Source of the DNA: Oleisolibacter albus
Lineage (GTDB): Bacteria > Pseudomonadota > Alphaproteobacteria > Azospirillales > Azospirillaceae
Length of the DNA stretch: 64,000 bases
Direction: 5' to 3'
Assembly (NCBI RefSeq): GCF_003336875.1
Contig: NZ_QGNJ01000009.1
Coordinates: forward strand, 62,001 to 126,000
Shown here: in pieces, positions 40,366 to 51,819 of the stretch
How positions within the stretch are numbered: position 1 is the stretch's first letter
How the letters are laid out: each line of letters opens with the position of its first letter
Translations under genes and position numbers: made by a program
The notes under the pieces: model-generated
Seen by the model: the letters and a program-made list of their open reading frames with translations, nothing else
Databases searched by the model: none
Told to the model about the DNA's origin: nothing

Positions 40366-42911
40366 CAGTTCCGTCCCGGTTGCAGCGGCACATCGGTGCG
40401 GCTGCCCTCCTTGCCGTTTCCGGCCTTATCGTTTCCAGCCTTGTCGGGGCCGGTCTTGTCGGGCCCCTCCTTCTCCGGCCCGTCGCCCCCCTCTTTGCCG
40501 GACGTCTCGCTCTTCAGTTCGACCAGCAGGTCGGCCATCAGGTTGCTGACAGCCTCCTTCTCCTTGAACAGCTCGATGCGCGACCGCTCGATCTTCTGGG
40601 GGAAGCTGTTGTCGCTGCGGTCGGCGTCGGCGATCTCGTGCCGCCGGTCCAGTTCGACCGAAACGACGCGCCTGGGCCGGATCAGCATCTTGGTCACAGC
40701 CTTGGGGTCCAGGCGCCAGATCTCCGCCGGGATCAGCAGATCCTCCGTCGCCCCGTCCTCGAAGGTCAGGGTCAGCGGCAGCGGCATGACCAGCCCGCCC
40801 TTGTTGCGGAAACTGAGGAAATAGACGAAGTCCTTGTCCTTCTGCGCCCGCTCCAGCGCTTCGCGCTCCCACGCCTCCAGCCCCTTCAGCAGGGCCGCAT
40901 GGTCGTTGCGGTCCTTGTTGGTGACGGTGAAGCGGTCATTCTCGTTGTAGAGGTCCTTGAGGTCGGGGTACCGCTCCACCCGCGTCTGCACCCCGGCCTC
41001 GCGGTTGCGGGCCTGACCCAGCGGCTCGACCCGGTCCCGCCTGTCCTCCGCCCGCGCCAGCGGCTTCTCCACCTCGGGATCGCGGCTGGAGATGGTGTAT
41101 TCGCGCACATCGTCGATGGCGATGTCTACATGGTCGGTGGTGTAGAACCAGCCGCGCCAGAACCAGTCCAGATCGATGCCGGACGCATCCTCCATGGTGC
41201 GGAAGAAGTCCGCCGGGGTCGGGCGCTTGAACTTCCAGCGGTTGGCATATTCGCGGAAGGCATGGTCGAATAGGGCGCGGCCCATCACCGTTTCGCGCAG
41301 GATGGTCAGGGCCGTGGCCGGCTTGGTGTAGGCGTTGGGGCCGAGCTGGGCCACGCTGTCCGACTGGGTCATGATCGGCTGCTGGTTCTGGCTCAGCATA
41401 TAGTCGATGGCGATGTCGGGCAGGTTGGGATTGCGGGTATGGGCGCCGAAATCCGCCTCCCATTCCAGCTGCGCCACATTCTGCAGGAAGGTGTTCAGCC
41501 CCTCATCCATCCAGGTCCATTGCCGCTCGTCGGAATTGACCGTCATCGGGAAGTAGATATGCCCGATCTCATGGATGATGACGCCGATCAGCCCGTATTT
41601 GGCCTGGGCGGAATAGGTGACCTTGCCGGTCTTCTTGTCCTTGACCGGCCGCGACCCGTTGAAGGTGATCATCGGGTATTCCATCCCGCCGCGGTCCCAG
41701 GTGTTGACCGACTGGGCCGTGGGATAGGGATAGGGGAAGGAATACTTGGAATAGGTCTCCAGCGTATGGACCACGGCCTGGGTCGAATATGTCGACCACA
41801 GCGGCTCGGCCTCGTTGGGATAGAAGGACATGGCCAGAACGACGGGCTGCTGCCCGTCCTCCTGGCGATGGCCCATGGCGTCCCAGATGAACTTGTTGGA
41901 ACTGGCCCAGGCGAAGTCGCGCACATTGCGGGCCTTGAACACCCAGGTGCGGGTGCCCGCCTCGGCCGCGGCCTCGTTGGCCTTGGCCTCCTCCGGGGTG
42001 ACGATGAAGACCGGGCTGCTGGCGGTCCTGGCCTGCTCCAGCCGCCGGCGCTGCTCCGGCGTCAGCACCTCGCCCGGATTCTGCAACTCGCCGCTGGCGG
42101 CCACGATGTGGTCCGCCGGCACGGTCAGCGCCACCTCGTAATCCCCGAACTCCAGCGTGAACTCGCCGCGGCCCAGGAAGGCCTTGTGCTGCCAGCCGGC
42201 ATAGTCGGTATAGGCGGCCATGCGGGGGAACCACTGGGCCAGGAAGAACAGGTCGGTGTTGGTCTCCCTGAAATGTTCGTAGCCGCCGCGCCCGCCGATC
42301 CGGTCGTGGTCGCCGATATTGCTGGACCAGTCGATGCGGAAACCGACGGACTTGCCCGGCTCCAGCGGCCGGGGCAGATCGATGCGCATCATGGTGTCGA
42401 CCACGGTATAGGGCAGCGGGGTGCCCTTCTCGTCGGTCACCGCCGTCAGCTCGACCCCGTATTCGATGTCCTTGTGGGCCTGCTCCCGCCGCAGCGTGCC
42501 ATAGGTCAGCCGGTCGGCCGGCTCGTCGCCGGATCTGGCCCGGCCGCGGCCCGCCGTCTCGGTCAGGCGGGCCATGGAGCCGTCCTTGAAGATGTTCTGG
42601 TCCAGCTGCAGCCAGAGATAACGCAGCGTGTCGGGGGAATTGTTGCTGTAGCGGATGGTCTCGCTGGCGCTGAGGCGCTTGGCGGCGGCATCCAGCGTCA
42701 CCGCGATCCTGTAATCGGCGCGCTGCTGCCAGTACTGGTGGCCGGGCGCGCCGGACGCCGTGCGGTAGCTGTTGGGTGTGGGCAGGTCCACCTCAAGCTG
42801 GCGGAACTTGTCTTCCCAGTCGCCCTTGGTCTGCCGGACCGCATCGGCGGCAGCCGGACCCGCCGCCAGCAGGACGGCCAAGGCCGTGCCCGCGAACGCC
42901 CTGAACCCCAT
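40365..42911 (-). CDS. M1 family zinc metallopeptidase, exported
   Basis: An 848-residue peptidase with a signal peptide (about 1-22, ending AAA-DAV). The exopeptidase motif is GGMEYPM near residue 408, the zinc site is HEIGH (His447, Glu448, His451) and the third ligand Glu470 comes exactly 18 residues later, in MDEGLN. The C-terminal part has RHRD-like basic loops and ends in a Lys/Gly/Asp-rich tail that includes the 15-base repeat at 40419-40463. The protein is likely periplasmic. The ATG follows GGAGACGGGGA. It is coupled to the DUF6702 gene. Confidence 0.92.
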   Translation of the reverse strand: MGFRAFAGTALAVLLAAGPAAADAVRQTKGDWEDKFRQLEVDLPTPNSYRTASGAPGHQYWQQRADYRIAVTLDAAAKRLSASETIRYSNNSPDTLRYLWLQLDQNIFKDGSMARLTETAGRGRARSGDEPADRLTYGTLRREQAHKDIEYGVELTAVTDEKGTPLPYTVVDTMMRIDLPRPLEPGKSVGFRIDWSSNIGDHDRIGGRGGYEHFRETNTDLFFLAQWFPRMAAYTDYAGWQHKAFLGRGEFTLEFGDYEVALTVPADHIVAASGELQNPGEVLTPEQRRRLEQARTASSPVFIVTPEEAKANEAAAEAGTRTWVFKARNVRDFAWASSNKFIWDAMGHRQEDGQQPVVLAMSFYPNEAEPLWSTYSTQAVVHTLETYSKYSFPYPYPTAQSVNTWDRGGMEYPMITFNGSRPVKDKKTGKVTYSAQAKYGLIGVIIHEIGHIYFPMTVNSDERQWTWMDEGLNTFLQNVAQLEWEADFGAHTRNPNLPDIAIDYMLSQNQQPIMTQSDSVAQLGPNAYTKPATALTILRETVMGRALFDHAFREYANRWKFKRPTPADFFRTMEDASGIDLDWFWRGWFYTTDHVDIAIDDVREYTISSRDPEVEKPLARAEDRRDRVEPLGQARNREAGVQTRVERYPDLKDLYNENDRFTVTNKDRNDHAALLKGLEAWEREALERAQKDKDFVYFLSFRNKGGLVMPLPLTLTFEDGATEDLLIPAEIWRLDPKAVTKMLIRPRRVVSVELDRRHEIADADRSDNSFPQKIERSRIELFKEKEAVSNLMADLLVELKSETSGKEGGDGPEKEGPDKTGPDKAGNDKAGNGKEGSRTDVPLQPGRN
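40419..40463. repeat. 15-bp in-frame tandem repeat near the end of the M1 peptidase gene
   Basis: Three 15-base units (40419-40433, 40434-40448, 40449-40463) coding for a Lys/Asp/Gly/Ala pentapeptide repeat (the DKTGP/DKAGN stretch) in the hydrophilic tail. Confidence 0.8.
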
Positions 42912-43043
42912 TCCCCGTCTCCCGCACTGCCTCCACTGGCCGCCCCTTGGCCGGGGCGGTCCGCTTATCGGAAGGGGAGCCTGTCAGATGACAGGGCGGC
43001 TTGTCCACGGGAACAGGCGCCGGCGCTGAAACAACCGGCCACG

Positions 43044-43075
43044 GCGCCCGGCCCGGCCGCACACCGGCCGGGCGC
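43044..43075 (-). terminator. Hairpin downstream of the DUF3293 gene
   Basis: A perfect 10-base stem (GCGCCCGGCC with GGCCGGGCGC) and a 12-base loop, 5 bases after the DUF3293 stop on the minus strand. A GTTGTTTC stretch follows further on; no strong T-run. Confidence 0.45.
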
Positions 43076-43080
43076 GGGGA

Positions 43081-43521
43081 TCAGGCCACCGCCAGCCGGG
43101 TGAACAGCAGCTGCGCCGGCTGGCCCAGGGCCTGCCAGACGATGGCGTTCTGCTGCAGATGTTCGGCCAGGGCCAGGGCGTCCAGGGGCGGCAGGTCGAA
43201 GATCAGCACGCCCTGTTCGGCCCAATCGCCGCCGCGCGCCCTGCCCTCGTGCGGCAGGAACTCCAGATCCTCGTCCTCCAGGATCTCCAGCAGGCGGGCA
43301 TGCGCCGCATCGTTGTCGGCCTGGCTGCGGGGCTGGCTGCGCGGGTTCCAGGCGGTGACGAACACCGCCTCCGCCGCGCCCCGGCGCTCCAGCAGGGCGT
43401 CGATCTCCGGGTTCAGCCGCCCGACTCGGGCCGTCAGCCGCCGCTTGCCGTCGAGCACGAGGTAATCGGTGTCCAGATACAGGGCGCGGATCTGCTCCAG
43501 GGATGTCGGGCTGCGGCTCAT
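43081..43521 (-). CDS. DUF3293 family protein
   Basis: A 146-residue soluble protein with the DUF3293 landmark VFVTAWNPRSQPRSQADNDAAHARLLEIL (about 53-81), preceded by DALLERRGA and followed by LPHEGRA and GVLIFDLPPLDALALAEHLQQNAIVW. No catalytic residues are known. Its ATG overlaps the thiD stop (43518-43521, ATGA), so it is translated with thiD; a link to thiamine metabolism is only a guess from that. Confidence 0.85.
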   Translation of the reverse strand: MSRSPTSLEQIRALYLDTDYLVLDGKRRLTARVGRLNPEIDALLERRGAAEAVFVTAWNPRSQPRSQADNDAAHARLLEILEDEDLEFLPHEGRARGGDWAEQGVLIFDLPPLDALALAEHLQQNAIVWQALGQPAQLLFTRLAVA

Positions 43522-44318
43522 CGGAAGGGCGTCACGGTGTGGCTGTGGTTCAGGGGGCCATGGCCGTGACCATAGCCGGGGGCGGTGCGGATGGCGATCT
43601 CCACATAGCGGCGCGCCCGCGCCACTGCGTCGGTCGGGGCCAGCCCCTGGGCCAGACCGCAGGCGATCGCCGACGCCAGGGTGCAGCCGGTGCCGTGGGT
43701 GTGCGGCGTGTCCACCCGCTCGCCGGTGAAGCAGGTCTCCCCCGCCGCGGTCACCAACAGGTCGGTGACCACAGGCCCGTCCAGATGGCCGCCCTTCATC
43801 AGCACGGCCTTGGCGCCGAAGCTGCGCAGCCGGGCCGCCGCCGCCCGCATCTCCTCCGGGCTGCGCACCGGCAGGCCGGTCAGCGCCTCGGCCTCGGGCG
43901 CGTTGGGCGTCAGCAGGTCGGCCAGTGGCAGCAGCCGAGTCAGCACGGCCTGGATGGCATTCTCCACCAGCAGCCGGTGCCCGCCCTTGGCCACCATGAC
44001 CGGGTCGACCACCACCGGCACCCGCCCGGCCAGGGGCGCCAGCTCGGCCGCCACCGCCTCGATGACCTCGGCCGTGGCCAGCATGCCCGTCTTCACCGCG
44101 TCGGCGCCGAGATCGTCCAGCACCAGCCTGATCTGCTGGCGGATGAAATCGGTGGGCACCGGCAGCACGCCATGGACGCCGCGCGTGTCCTGGGCCGTCA
44201 GCGCCGTGATGGCGGTCATGGCATAGCCGTCCAGGGCCGTGACCGCCTTGATGTCGGCCTGAATTCCCGCCCCGCCGCCGGAATCCGATCCGGCGATGAT
44301 CAGCACCCGTCCCTTCAT
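43518..44318 (-). CDS. thiD: Hydroxymethylpyrimidine/phosphomethylpyrimidine kinase
   Basis: Phosphorylates HMP and HMP-P in thiamine pyrimidine synthesis. The 266-residue ribokinase-fold protein starts RVLIIAGSDSGGGAGIQADIKA (residues 4-25), has GYAMTAITALTAQDT, DPVMVAKGG, LTPNAPEAEALTG and the C-terminal GTGCTLASAIACGLAQG anion-hole motif with catalytic Asp in the usual place. The ATG at 44318 is the only sensible start. It is 40 bases after glmM's stop and overlaps DUF3293. Confidence 0.96.
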   Translation of the reverse strand: MKGRVLIIAGSDSGGGAGIQADIKAVTALDGYAMTAITALTAQDTRGVHGVLPVPTDFIRQQIRLVLDDLGADAVKTGMLATAEVIEAVAAELAPLAGRVPVVVDPVMVAKGGHRLLVENAIQAVLTRLLPLADLLTPNAPEAEALTGLPVRSPEEMRAAAARLRSFGAKAVLMKGGHLDGPVVTDLLVTAAGETCFTGERVDTPHTHGTGCTLASAIACGLAQGLAPTDAVARARRYVEIAIRTAPGYGHGHGPLNHSHTVTPFR

Positions 44319-44358
44319 CTCCCGCCCCTCCCGTATCCGGCCGTCGCCGGCCCGCGCG

Positions 44359-45735
44359 TCACGGCACCGGCTGGCAGGCCGGCCGCGTCACCCGCTCCAC
44401 CACGGCACAGATCTCCTCGACCACGGCCCTGACCAGGGCCTCGTCCTCGCCTTCGGCCATGACCCGGATCAGCGGCTCGGTGCCCGACTTGCGGATCAGC
44501 AGGCGGCCGGTGCCGCCCAGCCGGTCCTCACCGGCAGCGATGGCGGCCTGCACGGCGGCATGCTCCAGCGGCCGGACCCCGGCCGCGGGATCGAAGCGCA
44601 CATTCTTCAGCAGCTGCGGCAGCGGCTGGAACAGCTTCAGCACCTCCGACGCCGGCCGGCCGCTGCGCTTGACGCAGGCCAGCACCTGCAGGGCCGCCAG
44701 CAGCCCGTCACCGGTGGTGCCGAAATCGGACAGCACCATATGGCCGGACTGCTCGCCGCCCACATTGAAGCCGTGCTCACGCATATGCTCGACCACATAA
44801 CGGTCGCCCACGGGGGTGCGGACCAGCGTCAGCCCGCGCCGTTTCAGGAACAGCTCCAGCCCCAGATTGGACATGACGGTGGCGACGACACCGTTGCCCC
44901 GCAGCTTGCCCGCCTCGGCCCAGCTGGTGCCGATCAGGGCCATGATCTGGTCGCCGTCGATCTGGGTCCCGGTCTCGTCCGCCAGGATCAGCCGGTCGGC
45001 ATCGCCATCCAGGGCCAGACCGATATGGGCCTTGTGCTCCAGCACGGCGGCGCGCATGGCCGCGGTGTGGGTGGCGCCGCACTGGGCGTTGATGTTGGTG
45101 CCGTTGGGGCTGACGAACAGCGGCACCACCTCGGCCCCCAGCTCGTACAGCACGCGCGGCGCCACCTTGTAGGCGGCGCCGTTGGCGCAATCGACCACGA
45201 TCTTCAGCCCGTCCAGCCGCAGGTCGCGGGGAAAGCTGGACTTCACCACCTCGATATAGCGGCCGCTGGCATCCTCCAGCCGCTGGGCCCGGCCCAGGGC
45301 CGCGGGTGCGGCCAGATCGGGGGCGAAGGGCAGCGCCATGCGCGCCTCGATCTCCGCCTCGATCTCGTCCGACAGCTTGTAGCCGTCCGGGCCGAACAGC
45401 TTGATGCCGTTGTCCTGGAACGGGTTGTGGGAGGCGGAGATCATCACCCCCAGATCGGCCCGCAGCGAGCGCGTCAGCATGGCCACGGCCGGGGTCGGCA
45501 GCGGCCCGACCAGGATCACATCCATGCCCATGGCGGTGAAGCCCGCCACCAGCGCCGGCTCGATCATATAGCCGGACAGGCGGGTATCCTTGGCGATGAC
45601 CACGGCATGGCGGTGGATGCCGCGCCGGAACTGCAGGGCCGCGGCCATGGCCGCCTTCAACGCCGTTTCCGCTGTCATCGGCTCCGTATTGGCGGTCCCG
45701 CGGATTCCGTCGGTACCAAACAGCGTGCGAGACAT
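44359..45735 (-). CDS. glmM: Phosphoglucosamine mutase
   Basis: Interconverts glucosamine-6-phosphate and glucosamine-1-phosphate for peptidoglycan precursor synthesis. The 458-residue enzyme begins [11 protein letters not shown], has the phosphoserine Ser102 in MISASHNP, the metal loop DGDADR (about 245-250) and the C-terminal phosphate-binding [15 protein letters not shown]. All four domains are present. It lies in the folP-glmM order on the minus strand, about 120 bases after folP, as in several alphaproteobacteria where ftsH, folP and glmM are neighbours. Confidence 0.97.
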   Translation of the reverse strand: MSRTLFGTDGIRGTANTEPMTAETALKAAMAAALQFRRGIHRHAVVIAKDTRLSGYMIEPALVAGFTAMGMDVILVGPLPTPAVAMLTRSLRADLGVMISASHNPFQDNGIKLFGPDGYKLSDEIEAEIEARMALPFAPDLAAPAALGRAQRLEDASGRYIEVVKSSFPRDLRLDGLKIVVDCANGAAYKVAPRVLYELGAEVVPLFVSPNGTNINAQCGATHTAAMRAAVLEHKAHIGLALDGDADRLILADETGTQIDGDQIMALIGTSWAEAGKLRGNGVVATVMSNLGLELFLKRRGLTLVRTPVGDRYVVEHMREHGFNVGGEQSGHMVLSDFGTTGDGLLAALQVLACVKRSGRPASEVLKLFQPLPQLLKNVRFDPAAGVRPLEHAAVQAAIAAGEDRLGGTGRLLIRKSGTEPLIRVMAEGEDEALVRAVVEEICAVVERVTRPACQPVP

Positions 45736-45852
45736 CGAAGCAGCGCCCTCCCAGCGGCCAGACGATCGGGAGGGGGGTTATAGCATGCCCGTCCGCGCAG
45801 ACCAGTAACCAACAGGGGACGCCCGCAGGAGGCGCCGGCCGCTGCCGGGGGA

Positions 45853-46962
45853 TCAGGCGCCGTGCAGCCCCTGCCACACCGCCCGCGCCTGCACCGTCTC
45901 GGCCACATCATGCACGCGCAGGATCTGCGCCCCCTGGCCCAGCGCCGCCAGCCCCGCCGCCAGCGACCCGGGCAGACGCTGCTTCGGCTCCTCCCCGCGC
46001 GACAGGCTGGCGATGAAGCGCTTGCGGCTGACGCCGATCAGGATGGGGCAGCCCAGCCCGTGGAACAGCGCCGTCTGCCGCAGCAGCTCGACATTGTGCG
46101 CCACCGTCTTGCCGAAGCCGATGCCGGGATCGACGACGATGCGGCTCAGCGGCAGGCCGGCGGCCTCGGCGGCGGCCACGCGGTCCTCCAGCAGGTCGAA
46201 CACCTCGGTCGCCACATCGCCATAGGCGGGGTTCTGCTGCATGCTGCCGGGGTCCCCCTGCATATGCATCAGCACCACCGGGCAGCCGGCCTTGACCACC
46301 AGAGGCAGGCTGGCGGGATCGCCGGCCAGGGCGGTGATGTCGTTGACGATGCGGGCACCGGCCGCCAGCGCCGCCGCCATGACCGCGGCGCGGCGCGTGT
46401 CGATGGAGATCACCGCCCCCCGCTCGGCCAGGGCGCGCACCACCGGCAGCGTGCGCGCCAGCTCCTCCTCCACCGGCACGGGCGCGGCGCCGGGCCGGGT
46501 CGACTCGCCGCCGATATCCAGGATGTCGGCCCCCGCCTCCAGCAGCGCCAGCCCATGGGCGATGGCGGCGCCGGTGTCGGCATGGTCGCCGCCGTCGGAG
46601 AAGCTGTCGGGTGTGACATTGACGATGCCCATGACCAGCGGCCGCTCCAGCGCCAGTCCGGCCCAGCGCCCGCGCGGCGCGATGCTGGAGGCCAGATGCA
46701 GCCGCACCCGGGCCACGAAGGCCGGCCCCCAATTGGCCGCCACCATCTCCACCTCGGACAGCGGCAGCGTGGTCCGGCGCACACCCTCGGCCGTGCGCAC
46801 GCCCATCTCCACCAGCGCGAAGGCCAGCGGTCCGCCCGCCAGCCAGGCGGCCCGGCCGTCCGCCACGGCTTGCTCCGCCGTCGCCCCGGCCAGCAGGCCG
46901 GTGGGGCGCAGATGCACATGGGTGGGCAGGGTCGGGATCGGCAGTCGCTCAACCGGAGGCAT
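45853..46962 (-). CDS. folP: Dihydropteroate synthase
   Basis: Condenses p-aminobenzoate with dihydropterin pyrophosphate in folate synthesis. The catalytic barrel covers about residues 105-365 and has both signatures: PLVMGIVNVTPDSFSDGG and DIGGESTRPGA, then SIDTRRA, VLMHMQGDP, DPGIGFGKT and GVSRKRFI. The 369-residue protein carries about 105 extra N-terminal residues compared with typical 280-residue enzymes; this region is folded-looking and not low complexity. The ATG follows GGAGG. It is downstream of ftsH, a common bacterial neighbour. Confidence 0.96.
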   Translation of the reverse strand: MPPVERLPIPTLPTHVHLRPTGLLAGATAEQAVADGRAAWLAGGPLAFALVEMGVRTAEGVRRTTLPLSEVEMVAANWGPAFVARVRLHLASSIAPRGRWAGLALERPLVMGIVNVTPDSFSDGGDHADTGAAIAHGLALLEAGADILDIGGESTRPGAAPVPVEEELARTLPVVRALAERGAVISIDTRRAAVMAAALAAGARIVNDITALAGDPASLPLVVKAGCPVVLMHMQGDPGSMQQNPAYGDVATEVFDLLEDRVAAAEAAGLPLSRIVVDPGIGFGKTVAHNVELLRQTALFHGLGCPILIGVSRKRFIASLSRGEEPKQRLPGSLAAGLAALGQGAQILRVHDVAETVQARAVWQGLHGA

Positions 46963-47072
46963 GCGGCCCTCTTATCCTGAGAGTGTTAACCACTTGCCGA
47001 CCAAAGCACAGCACGCGCGCCGGTGGAAGAGGGCACACACCAGCATGATGCGGAAACGCACCCGCCCCCCCC

Positions 47073-47128
47073 TGCGGACGAAGCCATGCGGACGAAACCG
47101 TGCGGACAAAGCCGTGCGAACGGAAAGG
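47073..47128. repeat. 14-bp tandem repeat between folP and ftsH
   Basis: Three good units of 14 bases (47073-47086, 47087-47100, 47101-47114) of the form TGCGGACGAAACCG plus a degraded fourth (47115-47128). It lies in the 220-base gap after the ftsH stop and before the folP start, just beyond the ftsH terminator hairpin. Confidence 0.8.
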
Positions 47129-47150
47129 GCCCCCGGTTTCCCGGAGGCCC
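47124..47150 (-). terminator. Terminator-like hairpin after ftsH
   Basis: On the minus strand GGGCCTCCGG, a GAAA loop and CCGGGGGCCC form a stem of about ten pairs with one mismatch, followed by TTTCC. It is 33 bases after the ftsH stop, which suits a weak intrinsic terminator before folP. Confidence 0.55.
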
Positions 47151-47182
47151 TGAGCGTCTATCCACTGTGGCAGCCCGCCGGA

Positions 47183-49120
<1,938 letters not shown>

Positions 49121-49213
49121 GTCGTCAGCCTTTCGTCGACCGCCCCGCGGGCCCCGCACGCCCCGCCCCCCTTATCCGGGGGTGGAACGCATTTCCGCAC
49201 GGGATGCTTCCCA

Positions 49214-50548
49214 TTAGATAATGTCCCCGACGGGCCTGACAACAGAGAAGCATGGTCTACACGCAGGCTCAGGCATTGCCGGGATAACGGTACACCCTAT
49301 GGCATCGGGTCCGGCGCAGACATAGTTCAGATGGGGTACGGTCAGCACCGTGCCGCCGCGCCAGATCGCCGGCAGCGTGCAGCGGACGGCCGCCGGCAAG
49401 GGCAGCCGCGCCAGGGCCGGGGCCGCCGCCTTGACCTGGGCCCAGCCCCCATCGCCCAGGGCCGCGACCCGCGCCGGCCCCTCCCCGTCCCAGCACAGGC
49501 GGAAACGGTTGTCCCAAACGACTGGTTTTCCACGAAAAATCGGCACGTCGGCGCCCAGATCCCGCGCCTCGCGGCAGAAGCGCCAGCCAGCGCGCAGCGG
49601 GCGGACCAGACAGCCACCCAGGCCGGCGCCGGTGCTGCGGCCATCCCGCAGATCCCGGCAGAGACGGGCCAGCCGCTCGCGCCGCGGGGCATAGTCGCGC
49701 CCGCCGACGACCGTGATCAGGGTGGCGAGCATCCGCTCCGCCAGCCCGGGATCGACGCCCGCCAGGGCCTCCCCATCCAGGTCAACCCATCCTTCAGGAT
49801 AGAAGCAGGCATGGCAGGCCAGCGCCGCGGCCATGGCCCGGTCGCGGGCGGCCCGCTCCTGCCCGGCCTGGCGGGCGTCTGCGGCCAGGGCCGCCGCACC
49901 GGCCACGCCGCCCCCGGCACGCAGGCGGCCGCGGGCGAAGCGGGGCGAGCGGTTGGAGGGGTCCTCGACCCATTCTTCCTGGCCCAGCGCCCGCAGGGTC
50001 GCCACCAGCCGCGCCTTGGGCAGATCCAGCAGCGGGCGGATCAGGCGCAGCTCCGCCGTCTCCCGCACGGCCGGCATGGCGGCCAGACCGTCGGGACCGC
50101 TGCGCGCCACCTGCCGCAGCAGAAACGTCTCTGCCTGATCGTCGCGGTGGTGGGCCAGGGCCAGGGTCAGAATGCCGGTGCTTCGGCACCGGGTCCGCAA
50201 CAGGCCATGCCGGGCCGCGCGCGCGGCCTCCTGCAGGCCGGTGGCCGGTTTCTCCCCCTCCCAGGGCAGACTCTCCCAGGCGATGGCGCGGTCGCGCAGC
50301 CACCGCCCCACCTGCTCTGATTCCGCCGTCGACTCGGACCGCAGCCGGTGGTCCACGGTCAGGGCCAGCACCGCGCCACCGCGGGCACGGCACCAGCGGT
50401 CCAGCAGCAGGGCCAGGGCCAGGCTGTCCGCCCCGCCGGACACACCGACGGCGATGCGTGGCGCCGCCTCGAACGGTCCCAGCGGCGCCATGCGGCGGGC
50501 GAAGGCCGCGTCGTCGAGCGCGGCCGCGGCGGGATCGGTTACGAGCAC
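49214..50548 (-). CDS. tilS: tRNA(Ile)-lysidine synthase
   Basis: Adds lysine to C34 of the CAU-anticodon isoleucine tRNA so that it reads AUA. The N-terminal PP-loop is VGVSGGADSLALALLL (about 34-49), then VDHRLRSESTAE, HHRDDQAETFLLR and RPLLDLPKARL, with NRSPRFARGRLR in the middle; a C-terminal domain of about 150 residues follows. Length is 444. The start is GTG at 50548, which overlaps the end of cpoB by 10 bases, so the two are translated together. ftsH follows 93 bases later. Confidence 0.93.
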   Translation of the reverse strand: MLVTDPAAAALDDAAFARRMAPLGPFEAAPRIAVGVSGGADSLALALLLDRWCRARGGAVLALTVDHRLRSESTAESEQVGRWLRDRAIAWESLPWEGEKPATGLQEAARAARHGLLRTRCRSTGILTLALAHHRDDQAETFLLRQVARSGPDGLAAMPAVRETAELRLIRPLLDLPKARLVATLRALGQEEWVEDPSNRSPRFARGRLRAGGGVAGAAALAADARQAGQERAARDRAMAAALACHACFYPEGWVDLDGEALAGVDPGLAERMLATLITVVGGRDYAPRRERLARLCRDLRDGRSTGAGLGGCLVRPLRAGWRFCREARDLGADVPIFRGKPVVWDNRFRLCWDGEGPARVAALGDGGWAQVKAAAPALARLPLPAAVRCTLPAIWRGGTVLTVPHLNYVCAGPDAIGCTVIPAMPEPACRPCFSVVRPVGDII

Positions 50549-51492
50549 TTCAGACGGTTACGCTCCTGGTCGGCCCGGCGCTTGATGGTGGCCGGAGCAT
50601 CCTTGAACTTGTTCTGCAGCTCGCCCAGGGCGGCGCAGGCCTCCTCGTTGCGCTTCAGGGCCGACAGCGACAGCCCCAGCTTCAGCAGGCTGTCCGGCGC
50701 CTTGTTGCTCTTGGGATATTTGGTATAGCCCTCGGCGAAGGCGATAGCCGCCTCCTTGAACTTGTTGCGGGCATAGAGCGACTCGCCCAGCCAGTATTCG
50801 GCATTGGCGGCCAGGGCATGGTTGGGATTGGCCTTCAGGAACTGGGTGAAGGCCTTTTCCGCCCCGGCATAGTCGGTCTGGCGCAGCAGGTTGAAGGCAT
50901 TGTCATACTGGTCCTGGGCCGACCCTCCGGGGAGGTTGCCGCCATCCCCCTTGGCCGGCGTTCCGGCGGAGGGGCCGGCGGAGGGGCCGGCCGATGATCC
51001 CGCCGATGCTGCGGACGGTGACCCGGATTGCGACTCTGCCGCTGCCGGCGTGGATGCGCCGCTGTCGGCCGCAGCCGGCATGCCGCCGCCCTGCTCCAGC
51101 CGCTGCAGCCGGAACTCCAGATCCTGCTGCATCTTCTGCATCTGCTCGCGCAGCTGGCCGATCTGATAGGTCGCCTCCTCATAGCGGCCGTTCAGGGTCG
51201 CCATGTCGCTTTCCAGCCGCTGCAGCCGGGCCTCGAAGCTGCCGGCCACGCTGGGCGGGATGGCGGCACCGGGGGTGGCGCCGCCCGACGGCGAGCCGCC
51301 GGCGCCGCCGCGATAGACAGTGCGGCTCAGGCTCTGGACATCGCTTTCCAGCCGGTCCAGCCGGTTCATCAGCTCGCGCATGTCGCCGCTCTGGGCCGAG
51401 GCGGACCCCGGCGGCACCAGGGCCAGCAGGGCGATGGCGGCCGAGGCGGCCAGGAGATGGCGGAAACGGCGGGAGGAAACGACGAGGCGCAT
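50539..51492 (-). CDS. cpoB: Cell division coordinator CpoB (YbgF, tol-pal system protein)
   Basis: Periplasmic partner of TolA and PBP1B that links outer-membrane constriction with wall synthesis. The 317-residue protein has a signal peptide (about 1-33, ending SA-QSGD), a coiled-coil trimerisation segment (about 36-60 and 85-135), a Ser/Ala/Gly/Pro linker with SAGP repeats (about 150-190), and a TPR domain (about 195-315) with AQDQYDNAFNLLRQTDYAGAEKAFTQFLKANPNH. The ATG at 51492 starts the signal peptide. It follows pal and overlaps tilS. Confidence 0.93.
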   Translation of the reverse strand: MRLVVSSRRFRHLLAASAAIALLALVPPGSASAQSGDMRELMNRLDRLESDVQSLSRTVYRGGAGGSPSGGATPGAAIPPSVAGSFEARLQRLESDMATLNGRYEEATYQIGQLREQMQKMQQDLEFRLQRLEQGGGMPAAADSGASTPAAAESQSGSPSAASAGSSAGPSAGPSAGTPAKGDGGNLPGGSAQDQYDNAFNLLRQTDYAGAEKAFTQFLKANPNHALAANAEYWLGESLYARNKFKEAAIAFAEGYTKYPKSNKAPDSLLKLGLSLSALKRNEEACAALGELQNKFKDAPATIKRRADQERNRLKCS

Positions 51493-51726
51493 GGCGGGCC
51501 GGAGCGGGTCCTGGAGGTTGGAAACGGCCGATGACGGATGGCTCCGCCGGCCGCGGGCGGCAAGGTAGCGTGTCCGGCCGCCGACAGGAAGCGTGCAACG
51601 GCATCGCGACACAAATGTGACCTGGCGCATTCACCTTTGCCGAAGGACCCGGCTGCCTGACGGACCGGGCGGCCCGCAGACGCGGCCCGGCCGCGCCGGA
51701 AGCGGCGATCCCGTGTGCCCCCCCCT

Positions 51727-51776
51727 GCGTGCAACGGAAGGGGCGTGCAACGGGAAGGGGCGCGCAACGGGAAGGG
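51727..51776. repeat. 16-17-bp tandem repeat between pal and cpoB
   Basis: Three units (51727-51742, 51743-51759, 51760-51776) of the form GCGTGCAACGGGAAGGG with one deletion and one substitution between them. It is directly next to the pal terminator and is not coding. Confidence 0.85.
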
Positions 51777-51783
51777 AACGCAC

Positions 51784-51819
51784 AAAGAAAAGGCGCCGCC
51801 CGGTTTCCCAGGCGGCGCC
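51784..51819 (-). terminator. Rho-independent terminator after pal
   Basis: On the minus strand, a 9-base perfect stem (GGCGCCGCC with GGCGGCGCC, 51792-51800 and 51811-51819) with a 10-base loop is followed by TTTTCTTT (51784-51791). It lies 48 bases after the pal stop. Confidence 0.85.
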
